DNA of 64,000 nucleotides from the NCBI GenBank assembly GCA_030123565.1, contig CP126122.1:755001-819000 (forward strand), in the 5' to 3' direction. Both the position numbers and the translations under genes were made by a program. Position 1 is the first letter of the stretch, and the number at the start of each line of letters is the position of its first letter. Shown here piece by piece: positions 15,996 through 24,900 of the stretch. This stretch comes from Nitrospira sp. (GTDB lineage Bacteria; Nitrospirota; Nitrospiria; Nitrospirales; Nitrospiraceae). The notes under the pieces were generated by a model, which searched no databases, was not told the DNA's origin, and saw only the letters and a program-made list of their open reading frames with translations.

Positions 15996-16340
15996 ATGCG
16001 AAAGATCGTCATCAACACAAGTTATGATCGGTTCTGCCTGAGCCACAAGGCCTTCCTGCGTCTACGAGAGTTGGGACAACCGGAAGCGCTCCAGGAGACA
16101 GACATGGGGGCCTACTGGCCCTCCGCGTCGGGCGCCAGGGAACCGAGACTCAATCAATGCGGGGCGCTGATTCCCCGTGACGACAAAAGGCTGGTGCAGG
16201 TAGTGGAAGAGTTGCGTGCGGAGGCCAATGGGCATTGTGCAGAACTCAAGGTGGTCGCGATTCCGGATGACGTGCCATGGGTCATCGCCAAAACGGATGG
16301 CAGCGAACATGTGAGCGAACAACACCGCACCTGGAGCTGA
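15996..16340 (+). CDS. Conserved protein of unknown function with C-terminal HRTW motif
   Basis: This 114-residue protein has the plan RKIVINTSYDRFCLSHKAF at the start, then IPRDDKRLVQVVEELR, ANGHCAELKVVAIPDDVPW and a final EHVSEQHRTWS. I recall the same plan (an N-terminal VVNT block, a central PRDDPxLVQVVEELG block and the IPDDVxW...DGxEHVxExHRTW end) in uncharacterised proteins of many bacteria and some phages, but no function is known to me. It is followed after four bases by the small motif protein, so the two are likely co-transcribed. Confidence 0.6.
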   Translation: MRKIVINTSYDRFCLSHKAFLRLRELGQPEALQETDMGAYWPSASGAREPRLNQCGALIPRDDKRLVQVVEELRAEANGHCAELKVVAIPDDVPWVIAKTDGSEHVSEQHRTWS

Positions 16341-16344
16341 CTCG

Positions 16345-16527
16345 ATGCGACGGAATGAGACGGTCCCTACGATGACAGGTTTGGACGGAAGCCACGCACC
16401 GGAGACGGTTGACCGGCGCAGAATTTCTTCCCGCCGGCGACTCTCGAAGCCCAAGTTGAGCGATCTGACGTGTCATGAAGGGGAGGTTGAAGACCTCCTC
16501 TCGGAAGGAGAATCCACCTCGACGTAA
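16345..16527 (+). CDS. Small protein with an LTCxEGxVEDLLSEGES motif (paralogue B)
   Basis: This is a 60-residue protein whose C-terminal third, DLTCHEGEVEDLLSEGEST, repeats the motif of the protein at 12752-12964. Here the motif is at the very C-terminus with only three residues after it. The N-terminal 38 residues are basic and serine-rich. GGAG lies 9 bases before the ATG. Together the two paralogues bracket the ErpA/oxidoreductase/CsbD block. The function is unknown. Confidence 0.55.
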   Translation: MRRNETVPTMTGLDGSHAPETVDRRRISSRRRLSKPKLSDLTCHEGEVEDLLSEGESTST

Positions 16528-16548
16528 CCTGCCTGTCTGCCGACCAAC

Positions 16549-16586
16549 GAGCAGGGTCTCTCTTCCTCACGATGGCGACCCTGCTC
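16549..16586. terminator. Inverted repeat between convergent genes
   Basis: GAGCAGGGTC (16549-16558) and GACCCTGCTC (16577-16586) are perfect inverted arms around an 18-base loop, located between the convergent ends at 16527 and 16693. A bidirectional terminator is likely, although it lacks a T-run. Confidence 0.5.
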
Positions 16587-16692
16587 GACTTGTCTATTCT
16601 CCCCTCTGGTTCTCGACACCACCTTCCATGCGGTACCGGCCGGACCTGTTCCACCTGGTGGAGCCCGTCGTTCGTTGGGGCTCACGATCGAG

Positions 16693-18357
16693 TCAGTAGG
16701 TCCAGGTCAGGAGGGTCGTGAACACGTTTTTGCTGTAAGCATAGACGGGGATATTGGAACTGTTCAGGACTGCTTGATATTGCAGCGCCAGGGTCAGATT
16801 GCGGGGCAAGGCCTTCGCGACTTGAAGGAAGATATCTTGCTCGGTATCCCGGCGTGGAGACAATTGTCCGGCGTCGTCCGTGAAAATGACCTGATCATTG
16901 TTATAGGCCCGCCAATGGACTTCGTAGTCAAGCCGCATGCTGAGGCCATACCAGGGGAGTGTGGCCTGTCCACCGAGCTGGAGTCGATTGCCTGAGTAGG
17001 CGAAGCTGGATCCGCCGGCCGCCTCCGTATCGTGTTGGTAGCCGATCCGGACGATATATTTGTCTTGCCGGAACCGGAAGGCATGGAGCAATCCGAGCAT
17101 GTTGTTGAAGGCATCCCGCGACTCAGGCGCGAACCGGACGTCGTTGTTGCCCGGTTCCGAGAAAAACTCCTTGCGTTGATAACGATAGAGCAGGGTCGTC
17201 AGGTTGTCCATGCGGCCGAGGATCGGAAGCGTGACGGCGGGTGGAACGAACGTGGCGGGGAGGGTGACGGTGTGGCGTGAGAAAAATCCGTCCAAGTTGA
17301 GAAACATATAATCGTAGCTATACTGGCCCCCGATCTCGTAGGGCACCGTTCCGATGGTCCCTCGATAGACTCCCGACAAGGCGCCCAAATGGTCTTGAAT
17401 GTTAAAGTTGCCCACGCCGCTGTTGGTATTCACGGTCTGGTAGTAGGAATAGGTGACGGTCGATTCGATCGGACCGTTGCGATACCAGGCGTAGTCCCCC
17501 CGGGCCGACGTCACGAATCCAGGAGATTGAGTGTTGCGTGAGCGGAGCGCTTCCGCCACCGGGTCGTTGCTCTTCCGCGGGTTGACGGCGACGTTGTCGT
17601 CGTAATAGCCCCCGACGGCCAGTTGCAGGCGGAGCCGTTGAGTGTCCGTGACCCGCCTCGTCGCCGTGAGGGCTTCCTGAATGCGGACGGATGCGCCTGT
17701 GATGGGCGAATTGGGCTGCACTCGTTGCGCCGAGGCCAATTCGGCCTGCGCCTGGTCCGAGAGGCCGAGGACACCCAATGCGAGCCCTCGATAAAAGAGG
17801 GCGAGTTGCCGGAGATCCGGATCGGATGAGCGGTTGACGCTTAATGCAGCAGCCGCGCCGTCATAGTCCTTCTGCCGGTAACGAAGGAACCCTACGTAGA
17901 AGCCAAGGTTCTCACGGTCCGGTTCTCGGCGAAACACCTCTTCCAGAAGGGGCGCGGCCTTGTCATAGTTCCTCACGGCAAAGTGGGCGGTGCCCAATTG
18001 ATAGGCGGCTTCCAGATCGGCCGGGCGAAGGGTGCGGAGGGCGGTGAGCGGGGTGATCGCCTGCTCCACCTGTCCTCGTGCCAAGTGACAGAGGGCCAGA
18101 TAGTAGAAGGCCCGCGCGTTGCGCGGATCGAGCGCGACGGCCTTTGAGAAGAGTGAGACGGCTTCGTCATACCGTTTGGCATCGTAGGCCAAGATCCCTT
18201 CGGCGACCAGCACTTCCGCGTCGGCCTCTTGAGCCTGGGCGGAGCAAGGCAGCAGAGCCATTGCGACAACAGTGAGGATGGTCACGGTGAGGACAAGGCA
18301 GGACGAATGCCGTAGACAGTTCGATCTCCTGTCCTGATGCCGTGTGTTTCGCTTCAT
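16693..18357 (-). CDS. TPR protein with a C-terminal outer-membrane beta-barrel
   Basis: The start at 18357 gives 554 residues with a signal peptide (CLVLTVTILTVVAMALLPCS, cleavage after AQA). Residues about 45-230 are TPR repeats (YDEAVSLFSKAVALDPRNAR, QAITPLTALRTLRPADLEAA). From about residue 250 the sequence alternates polar and aromatic residues, as in a barrel, and ends with LLTWTY, an aromatic C-terminus typical of outer-membrane proteins. The layout resembles surface-lipoprotein assembly modifier (Slam-like) or polysaccharide-export proteins. It is transcribed away from the FecR-domain protein at 18564, and the two may act together at the cell surface. Confidence 0.75.
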   Translation of the reverse strand: MKRNTRHQDRRSNCLRHSSCLVLTVTILTVVAMALLPCSAQAQEADAEVLVAEGILAYDAKRYDEAVSLFSKAVALDPRNARAFYYLALCHLARGQVEQAITPLTALRTLRPADLEAAYQLGTAHFAVRNYDKAAPLLEEVFRREPDRENLGFYVGFLRYRQKDYDGAAAALSVNRSSDPDLRQLALFYRGLALGVLGLSDQAQAELASAQRVQPNSPITGASVRIQEALTATRRVTDTQRLRLQLAVGGYYDDNVAVNPRKSNDPVAEALRSRNTQSPGFVTSARGDYAWYRNGPIESTVTYSYYQTVNTNSGVGNFNIQDHLGALSGVYRGTIGTVPYEIGGQYSYDYMFLNLDGFFSRHTVTLPATFVPPAVTLPILGRMDNLTTLLYRYQRKEFFSEPGNNDVRFAPESRDAFNNMLGLLHAFRFRQDKYIVRIGYQHDTEAAGGSSFAYSGNRLQLGGQATLPWYGLSMRLDYEVHWRAYNNDQVIFTDDAGQLSPRRDTEQDIFLQVAKALPRNLTLALQYQAVLNSSNIPVYAYSKNVFTTLLTWTY

Positions 18358-18436
18358 CGAGTCGGGGCTCCATTCCGGTTGTCGTTCAAAATCCGTCCTG
18401 CCTGCTTGACCTGCGTGCATTCGGCCACCTACTATA

Positions 18437-18451
18437 CGACAACTTTTGTCG
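18437..18451. promoter_or_regulatory. Palindrome in the divergent promoter region
   Basis: CGACAA-CTT-TTGTCG is a perfect inverted repeat next to a TACTATA -10-like box. It lies between the divergent TPR-barrel and FecR genes and could be an operator for both. Confidence 0.35.
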
Positions 18452-18563
18452 GTTTTCCGAGTCCAAATGGCTGCAAAACGGCTCCTGGCAATACTTTGCA
18501 CGCTACATGATCAAGTTGGAAGTGCCCGTTTTTGAACAGTCCCATGACAAGGGGTGATGGCCT

Positions 18564-19634
18564 ATGAGAACCCTCGACCTCCGTTCACAGGTGCTCACGT
18601 ACGGCTGTGCGCTTCTGGTTGGTGCGGCAACAGTGGCATGGGCGGAAGAAGTGCCGCGACCTCTGTCCGGCGACGGACAGGCAGTCGGGGTGGTGACCGG
18701 GATCGTTGGAACCCCCGTGAAGATGGTGACCGCTGCTCCCGTTGTTTCTCGAACCTTGAAGGTCGGTGATGTCGTGGCCTCAGGGGATGAACTGCGGGTC
18801 GGGACAGGCGAGAAGTTGGACCTGTTGTGGGACCATCGCGCGGTGCTGACTCTGCACGAAGACGCACGATTGGACATTCATGAACTCCACCATGGCCAAA
18901 CTGAAGTTCGGCTTCATCATGGAATGGTGCGGATCGCCTTGTCCTACAACGCCGGGCGCATGACCGATACCCTGACGCTCCGGACGCCGCTTGCGCGAGT
19001 GGTGAGCCGGGGCGGTATCCTGGAGGCCACGGTGCTTGGAGGGGAGCGGCGGTCGCTCTTTGCGCGACTGATCAATGCGCCGCCGGTGGAAACGCTGCGG
19101 ATGTTCGAGGGGCAAGCGCGGGTCGAGCCATTGACCGGGGAGGGCCAGCCGTTTTCACTCAAGACAGGATCGGAGGTTTCCTTAAAAACCGGCACGACCC
19201 ATGCTGTCTCTGAGATACAGCCGGACCAGCGGGCCTCGCAGCCCCTTGCCGTCAGGGAGGAACATCGCGGCTTTCCGAGTCCGGTCATACGGCAGATCGT
19301 CAACGCCCAGGTGGGTGCTGCGCTTGAGGCTGAGAAGGGTCTGCAAGAAGCTCCTTCCGCGGGAGGCGAGAAGGAACTTCCCGGTGCGACCGTCAAGGGC
19401 GCCATCCTGCCGACCAGCACCGGCCTTCCGTTGATCCCAGGCCTCCAAGCGTCAGGAACAGGAAGTTCGACAAGTGCGCTGTCAGGCTTGTCTCCTCAGG
19501 TGGTCCCTCCCATTCAAGGAGCAGGTGCCGGGAGTTTAGGGCCGGCTCAGTCCGGAGGTTTGAACAGCAGCGGGCTCCTCCAGCAAATTCTCAACGACGT
19601 CGGAAAGATCGGCAAGGGTCATGGGAAAAAGTGA
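18564..19634 (+). CDS. FecR-domain exported protein
   Basis: This 356-residue protein has a signal peptide (LTYGCALLVGAATVAWAEE). Next comes a FecR/SH3-like region at about 35-215: VTGIVGTPVKMV, LKVGDVVASGDELRVGTGEK, VRLHHGMVRIALS, and LRTPLARVVSRGGILEATV, the usual pattern of FecR domains. The last 110 residues are Gly/Ser/Pro-rich, ending GLLQQILNDVGKIGKGHGKK, and probably disordered. AAGGGGTG precedes the ATG. Unlike classical FecR anti-sigma factors it has no N-terminal cytoplasmic or membrane part, so it is probably a periplasmic or surface structural protein, perhaps partnered with the divergent TPR-barrel protein. Confidence 0.7.
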   Translation: MRTLDLRSQVLTYGCALLVGAATVAWAEEVPRPLSGDGQAVGVVTGIVGTPVKMVTAAPVVSRTLKVGDVVASGDELRVGTGEKLDLLWDHRAVLTLHEDARLDIHELHHGQTEVRLHHGMVRIALSYNAGRMTDTLTLRTPLARVVSRGGILEATVLGGERRSLFARLINAPPVETLRMFEGQARVEPLTGEGQPFSLKTGSEVSLKTGTTHAVSEIQPDQRASQPLAVREEHRGFPSPVIRQIVNAQVGAALEAEKGLQEAPSAGGEKELPGATVKGAILPTSTGLPLIPGLQASGTGSSTSALSGLSPQVVPPIQGAGAGSLGPAQSGGLNSSGLLQQILNDVGKIGKGHGKK

Positions 19635-19662
19635 ACGGGATAGGAACAATGTGAGGTGTGAT

Positions 19663-19684
19663 CTGCCGTCAAAACGAACGGCAG
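19663..19684. terminator. Small hairpin at the end of convergent genes
   Basis: CTGCCGT (19663-19669) pairs with ACGGCAG (19678-19684) around an 8-base A-rich loop. It overlaps the last codons of the minus-strand DUF3574 gene and follows the FecR gene by 28 bases. It may serve both. Confidence 0.4.
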
Positions 19685-20082
19685 GCCTGTGAGCGGATTC
19701 TCATGACGGCTTCCTGCTGAAAATCGTGCTTGTACTTGGCCATGATGCGTTGGACGGCGGTTTCCTTTGCCCTGCTTCCCTCGTGAGTCAGTTGCAGAAT
19801 GTGCGAAGTCTCCTGTTCGATCGTCCCGCCGGCCATCCGCCATTGGCCGGAGGCCGACCAGGAGGTGAAGCCTTCAGGAAAGGCCGGTGTGACGGTGTCA
19901 TTGACGAAGGCAGCCCATTCCTCCTGACTGACGACGCCGCCCGGCTTGGCCGTGCCGAAATAGAGCGATTCCGTCACGATGGGCTGCTCGTTCGGCAAGC
20001 AGGCGAGCGGTTGAAGGGAGGTGCAGCCTGCGGTGACCATCAGCATGAACAAGGTGGGGAGGATCGATTTCAGCGACGGCAT
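19669..20082 (-). CDS. DUF3574 lipoprotein
   Basis: This 137-residue protein has a lipoprotein signal ending in LMVTAGC (acylated Cys at about 19). The mature part follows DUF3574: ESLYFGTAKPGGVVSQEEWA, VTPAFPEGFTSWSASGQWRM, the ETSHILQLTHEG strand, YKHDFQQEAVMRI and a final ACRSF. The family is of unknown function and found in diderm bacteria. It lies 10 bases after the exported protein gene at 20093, so the two form an operon. A second Cys pair in the mature part (ACLP, QACRSF) may be disulfide-bonded. Confidence 0.75.
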   Translation of the reverse strand: MPSLKSILPTLFMLMVTAGCTSLQPLACLPNEQPIVTESLYFGTAKPGGVVSQEEWAAFVNDTVTPAFPEGFTSWSASGQWRMAGGTIEQETSHILQLTHEGSRAKETAVQRIMAKYKHDFQQEAVMRIRSQACRSF

Positions 20083-20092
20083 CCTGCTATTT

Positions 20093-20377
20093 CTAGTCCT
20101 TGGTCGAGGTCTGAGGAGGCTCTTTCGGCTGGGTTTTTTCTTTGTCGCTGCCCGTCACCTTTTTGAACGTGTCGCCGATCGCCGGGCCGATCTTCGGGAT
20201 TTCGTCGCCGATGTTTTTCGCGGCGCTTTTGAGGCCTCGCCCGATATCCTCGAAGGTCAGGCCCTGGTTTGATCCGACCTTGCCGCTGCTATCTGTGGAT
20301 TCCGATGCCGCCTCCGATGTCGAGGCGAGTGCTGCCAGGACAAGGAAGAGTGATGGGAGAACTACTCGTGGTCGCAT
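20093..20377 (-). CDS. Small exported protein
   Basis: The start at 20377 has GAGG 7 bases upstream. The 94-residue product has a signal peptide (MRPRVVLPSLFLVLAALAST) and a mature part with an amphipathic central segment, FEDIGRGLKSAAKNIGDEIP, and a charged Lys/Pro-rich tail. No family is recognised. It is probably periplasmic and co-expressed with the DUF3574 lipoprotein downstream. Confidence 0.55.
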   Translation of the reverse strand: MRPRVVLPSLFLVLAALASTSEAASESTDSSGKVGSNQGLTFEDIGRGLKSAAKNIGDEIPKIGPAIGDTFKKVTGSDKEKTQPKEPPQTSTKD

Positions 20378-20397
20378 CGAGGACCTCACTTTCTATC

Positions 20398-20447
20398 GGG
20401 ATGCTGAAAAAGTCCGCCAGCGGCGTTCATGCAGAGTTTTTCCGCAG
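20398..20447. repeat. MITE-like inverted-repeat element, short copy 2
   Basis: GGGATGCTGAAAAAGTCCGC begins a 50-base copy sharing GATGC-GAAAAAGTCCGCCAGCGGCGTTC with copy 1 at 5548. The end GAGTTTTTCCGCAGC is complementary to the start, so the middle of the element has been lost and the copy forms a simple hairpin. Confidence 0.5.
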
Positions 20448-20758
20448 CCATGGTCATAGTATAGGAGATTTTTCACATTCGGCAAACAGCGTCATGCGCA
20501 CCGCAACGATCAAGGATTGTGTCGACCGGCGAGTAGCTCCTCTCTGGAATCGGCAGACCTGTTGACCCGCAGGGACTCCATGCGGTACAGTGATTCATAT
20601 TGCAGCATTGTATCGGTCCACCGATGCTGTCTCTCTTCAACGTGGACCGCGCGATCGCATCGCGACCAGGTCCAGTTTGGAGCTGACTCCTTCCGGATTC
20701 ACCCTCCCCTCGGTTCTCTGATCCCGTCTTAATGCGATCACAACGAAAGGACAGCTCC
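20448..20758. other. Intergenic leader of the helicase gene
   Basis: No gene is supportable here. The stretch must hold the promoters of the divergent exported-protein operon and the helicase gene. I saw no clear -35/-10 pair. The long untranslated region before an RNA helicase gene could be regulatory. Confidence 0.3.
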
Positions 20759-22054
20759 GTGCAGACGACTCCGTTGACGAGTTTTGACACTCTTGGTGTA
20801 TCTCCCACCCTCTTGCGAAATCTGGCCAAGGCTGGTTTTGCGGAACCGACGGCCATTCAAGCGCAAGCCATTCCCCATGCGCTCGCAGGCCGAGATGTAT
20901 TGGGCTGCGCCCAGACTGGAACCGGGAAGACCGCGGCTTTTGTGATTCCCATGTTGGAACGGCTGAGTGGGGCACCGAAAGGCCAGCCGCGCGCACTCAT
21001 CCTGGCGCCGACCCGCGAGCTAGCCATTCAAATTCAAGCCACGATCGACACCTTAGGCCGCGATCTGCAATTGTTTGCGACCACGGTCGTGGGTGGAGCC
21101 GACATGCAGGCTCAGGTCAGGGGCTTGCGGCAGCGTCCTGACATCATCGTCGCAACGCCGGGACGGTTGCTCGATCATATGTGGAACGGGACGATCAGCC
21201 TGCTGGCGATGTCCATCCTGGTCCTCGACGAGGCCGACCGGATGTTGGATATGGGGTTTGCCCCGCAAATCAACCAGATTCTCGATGCCATGCCGGAAGA
21301 GCGCCAGACCCTGTTGTTTTCCGCCACGATGCCCACCGATCTTGCCCGTTTGGCGCAGGCCAGTGTAAAAGATCCGGTGCGGGTCATGGTTACCAAATCG
21401 GCGACGACCGCCGATGGTGTGTCGCAAGCCGTACACCACACGACGCATGACCATAAGAACTCGCTGTTGATGTCGCTCCTTCAGTCCGAGTCCGATACCG
21501 TGCTGGTCTTTGCCAGGACGAAACATCGAGCGGATCGATTGGGCCGTATGATCGATACGGCCGGCCATCGGGTGGCGGTGCTGCACGGAGGACGGACGTT
21601 GCCGCAACGTCGCGCGGCCTTGGAAGGATTTCGACGGGGGACCTTTCGGGTGTTGGTTGCGACCGATATCGCGGCACGGGGGATCGATGTGGCGAACATC
21701 GCCCACGTGATCAATTACGACGTGCCGAATTGTCCGGAGGATTATGTCCATCGGATCGGCCGGACGGCCCGCATGCGAGCGACCGGCCGCGCCACGACGT
21801 TTGTGACCGCCGAAGATCACGACCAATTGCGGGCAATCGAACGATTGCTGGGGCAGGCGGTGCCGCGCGCGGAGAGCGGCTCGGCTTCGATGGGTGTCAC
21901 GCCCAGATCCGAGGGCCATACACCGCGTCAGGAACCGGTGCGGCGACGCCGGCGAGGTGGAGCGTCGCAGGGGTGGAGCCAGAGCGGCGATGGGGGCTCT
22001 CGGGAATCGAACGGAGGAATCAAGAACGGCAGTGATCCAGGGCCGGTGTCGTAA
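20759..22054 (+). CDS. rhlE: DEAD-box RNA helicase, RhlE type
   Basis: The GTG at 20759 (AAAGGA 7 bases upstream) gives 431 residues. All helicase motifs are visible: AQTGTGKT (I), PTRELA (Ia), ATPGRLLD (Ib), VLDEADRMLD (II), FSATMP (III), VFARTKHRAD (IV), ATDIAARGID (V) and HRIGRTAR (VI), with the Q-motif FAEPTAIQAQAIP. It unwinds structured RNA in ribosome assembly and mRNA turnover, often at low temperature. The C-terminal tail after about residue 375 is basic and Gly-rich (RRRRRGGASQGW), an RNA-binding extension. Two small genes for basic or unknown proteins lie nearby. Confidence 0.92.
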   Translation: MQTTPLTSFDTLGVSPTLLRNLAKAGFAEPTAIQAQAIPHALAGRDVLGCAQTGTGKTAAFVIPMLERLSGAPKGQPRALILAPTRELAIQIQATIDTLGRDLQLFATTVVGGADMQAQVRGLRQRPDIIVATPGRLLDHMWNGTISLLAMSILVLDEADRMLDMGFAPQINQILDAMPEERQTLLFSATMPTDLARLAQASVKDPVRVMVTKSATTADGVSQAVHHTTHDHKNSLLMSLLQSESDTVLVFARTKHRADRLGRMIDTAGHRVAVLHGGRTLPQRRAALEGFRRGTFRVLVATDIAARGIDVANIAHVINYDVPNCPEDYVHRIGRTARMRATGRATTFVTAEDHDQLRAIERLLGQAVPRAESGSASMGVTPRSEGHTPRQEPVRRRRRGGASQGWSQSGDGGSRESNGGIKNGSDPGPVS

Positions 22055-22083
22055 GTGAACCGGTCATATGTGGCAAGGGAGGA

Positions 22084-22428
22084 ATGATGGTGAGTGATCA
22101 GAAGCAGGACGCGCCTCGGGCAGCGAGTCAATGGGTGAGAATTCCGGATGGGACGATGGTGCAACACCGTCTGGACGGGCAAAAGGGGCATATCGACGGA
22201 TTGACTGAAATCGTCACCGGTCCGACCAGGAACCCCGACGGACGGACACAATATCGGATCAACGTCGGCAAGGGAGACCGGGTACTCATTGCGGAAGAAG
22301 ATCTCTTGATTTTGACGGATGCCGAGGGGCTGGTGAGGATGGCGAAGGAAAAGGGAGAATACCGATCACTGGTCAGCAAGCAATTGCGCGGGGTCTTTGC
22401 GGAAGACCGCTTCGTCAAGCCCTCCTGA
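22084..22428 (+). CDS. Conserved small protein of unknown function
   Basis: This protein of up to 114 residues follows rhlE after 29 bases. GGGAGGA lies directly before ATGATGGTG; the spacing best suits the GTG at 22090, giving an MSDQKQD start, but the ATGs at 22084 and 22087 cannot be excluded. The centre, VQHRLDGQKGHIDGLTEIVT, GPTRNPDGRTQYRINVGKGD and LIAEEDLLILTDAEGLV, looks like a small SH3-like beta domain with two repeats. I do not know a named family. It is probably co-transcribed with the helicase. Confidence 0.6.
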   Translation: MMVSDQKQDAPRAASQWVRIPDGTMVQHRLDGQKGHIDGLTEIVTGPTRNPDGRTQYRINVGKGDRVLIAEEDLLILTDAEGLVRMAKEKGEYRSLVSKQLRGVFAEDRFVKPS

Positions 22429-22452
22429 GTCGGTTCAGCCATGCGAGGAGTG

Positions 22453-22487
22453 CCCAGGAACCTCCGTTCAATACAGGGGTTCCTGGG
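22453..22487. terminator. Hairpin between convergent small genes
   Basis: CCCAGGAACC (22453-22462) and GGTTCCTGGG (22478-22487) form a perfect 10-bp stem with a 15-base loop. It lies between the ends of convergent genes and overlaps the last codons of the minus-strand basic protein. Confidence 0.55.
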
Positions 22488-22656
22488 GCCCCCATCGCAA
22501 TCCTTCAAGGTCGGGATCTTCTCCCTCCGCTGTCGTGGGCCTGGTGGTCTTCTCGGCCTTGCGCTGTACGCGGCGGGCTTCCTTCTCCCGTTGCTTTACC
22601 TGTTTGGCTTTTTCTCGATCGCGTTTGGCGATAGTGGTCTTGCCTGCTCGTGCGAT
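22468..22656 (-). CDS. Small basic coiled-coil protein with apparent ATC start
   Basis: The minus-strand frame has no ATG, GTG or TTG at its beginning, yet AAGGAGG lies 5 bases before an ATC at 22656, and a TAG five codons upstream of the ATC closes the frame. Translation gives 62 residues: ARAGKTTIAKRDREKAKQVK, a Lys/Arg/Glu-rich helical region, then GEDPDLEGLRWGPQEPLY. I recall small basic proteins of this build, starting MARxGK and ending GEDPDLxG, beside cold-shock and DEAD-box genes in other bacteria. The ATC is either a rare start codon (as ATT is for infC) or a sequence error. Confidence 0.55.
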   Translation of the reverse strand: MARAGKTTIAKRDREKAKQVKQREKEARRVQRKAEKTTRPTTAEGEDPDLEGLRWGPQEPLY

Positions 22657-22709
22657 GGTTTCCTCCTTCTATTCGCTCCCTCTGGAGACTGTCGAATAGA
22701 TCAACCCTG

Positions 22710-22982
22710 TTATGTTCCGGACGGTCGACGGGCCGTACGCGTCGCCTTGGTTCGCCCATGGGGGCGAGCCTGAGTCTGCTCTGAGCGGGCGCGGGTTTCC
22801 GCCCCAAATCCAAAACTGGCCAAGGCAGTCACTTCCCGCCGGATCTGGTCCATCGAGGTCTCCTGCGATTCCACAGAAGGGTCGACGAGTCCGAGTTGCG
22901 TCCAGCGGATCCTCAGTTTCGGGACGGTCCGCTTTTTTTTGTGTGCAGCCTTGTTTCCCCGCCAGACGGACGTGATCTTCAT
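22710..22982 (-). CDS. Small basic protein of unknown function
   Basis: The start at 22982 follows AAAGGAGAGTACG, a strong ribosome site. The 90-residue product begins MKITSVWRGNKAAHKKKRTV and is very rich in Lys, Arg and Thr, with a middle amphipathic helix (MDQIRREVTALASFGFG) and an Arg-rich tail. It may bind nucleic acid. It lies 53 bases upstream of the ATC-start basic gene on the same strand, near the RNA helicase. Confidence 0.5.
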   Translation of the reverse strand: MKITSVWRGNKAAHKKKRTVPKLRIRWTQLGLVDPSVESQETSMDQIRREVTALASFGFGAETRARSEQTQARPHGRTKATRTARRPSGT

Positions 22983-23340
22983 CGTACTCTCCTTTTCGCC
23001 GAACGACAGGATGGCGATGTCCAGGCCATCAAACTGGGTGCGGAGGGGGCATGGAGAACATCCCGCCTCCTGCGTTGCCCATTCCCTTGTCAGGAGAAAG
23101 GGCAAAATGGGCCGTAGGAGCAGCGTGAACCGGGAAAGCGATCGCGCAGCATGGTCGCGGAAACGCGAAGCGTGGGATCTCACTGGGGCTCGTACGGTAT
23201 GGCAACTTATCACGATTTCAGTCTCACGGTCAAATGAACCGGCCGTGCCAGGACCGGAGTCTGCGCCAGAGTGCCTGCCCTTGCCCGTGGCTGGAGGAAG
23301 GATTGCAACAGGCGGTGCTCGATCCTGTCATTCCACAGGG
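22983..23340. other. Intergenic stretch without a supportable gene
   Basis: Several open frames exist on both strands, but none shows a ribosome site plus protein-like composition. The part next to 22983 holds the ribosome site and presumably the promoter of the basic protein gene. Confidence 0.35.
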
Positions 23341-24894
<1,554 letters not shown>

Positions 24895-24900
24895 GGCTGC

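Noticed and set aside
22441-22773. Hydrophobic plus-strand frame opposite the ATC-start gene
   Set aside because: It is antisense to a frame with a strong ribosome site and family-like sequence; its hydrophobicity follows from complementing Lys/Glu-rich codons.
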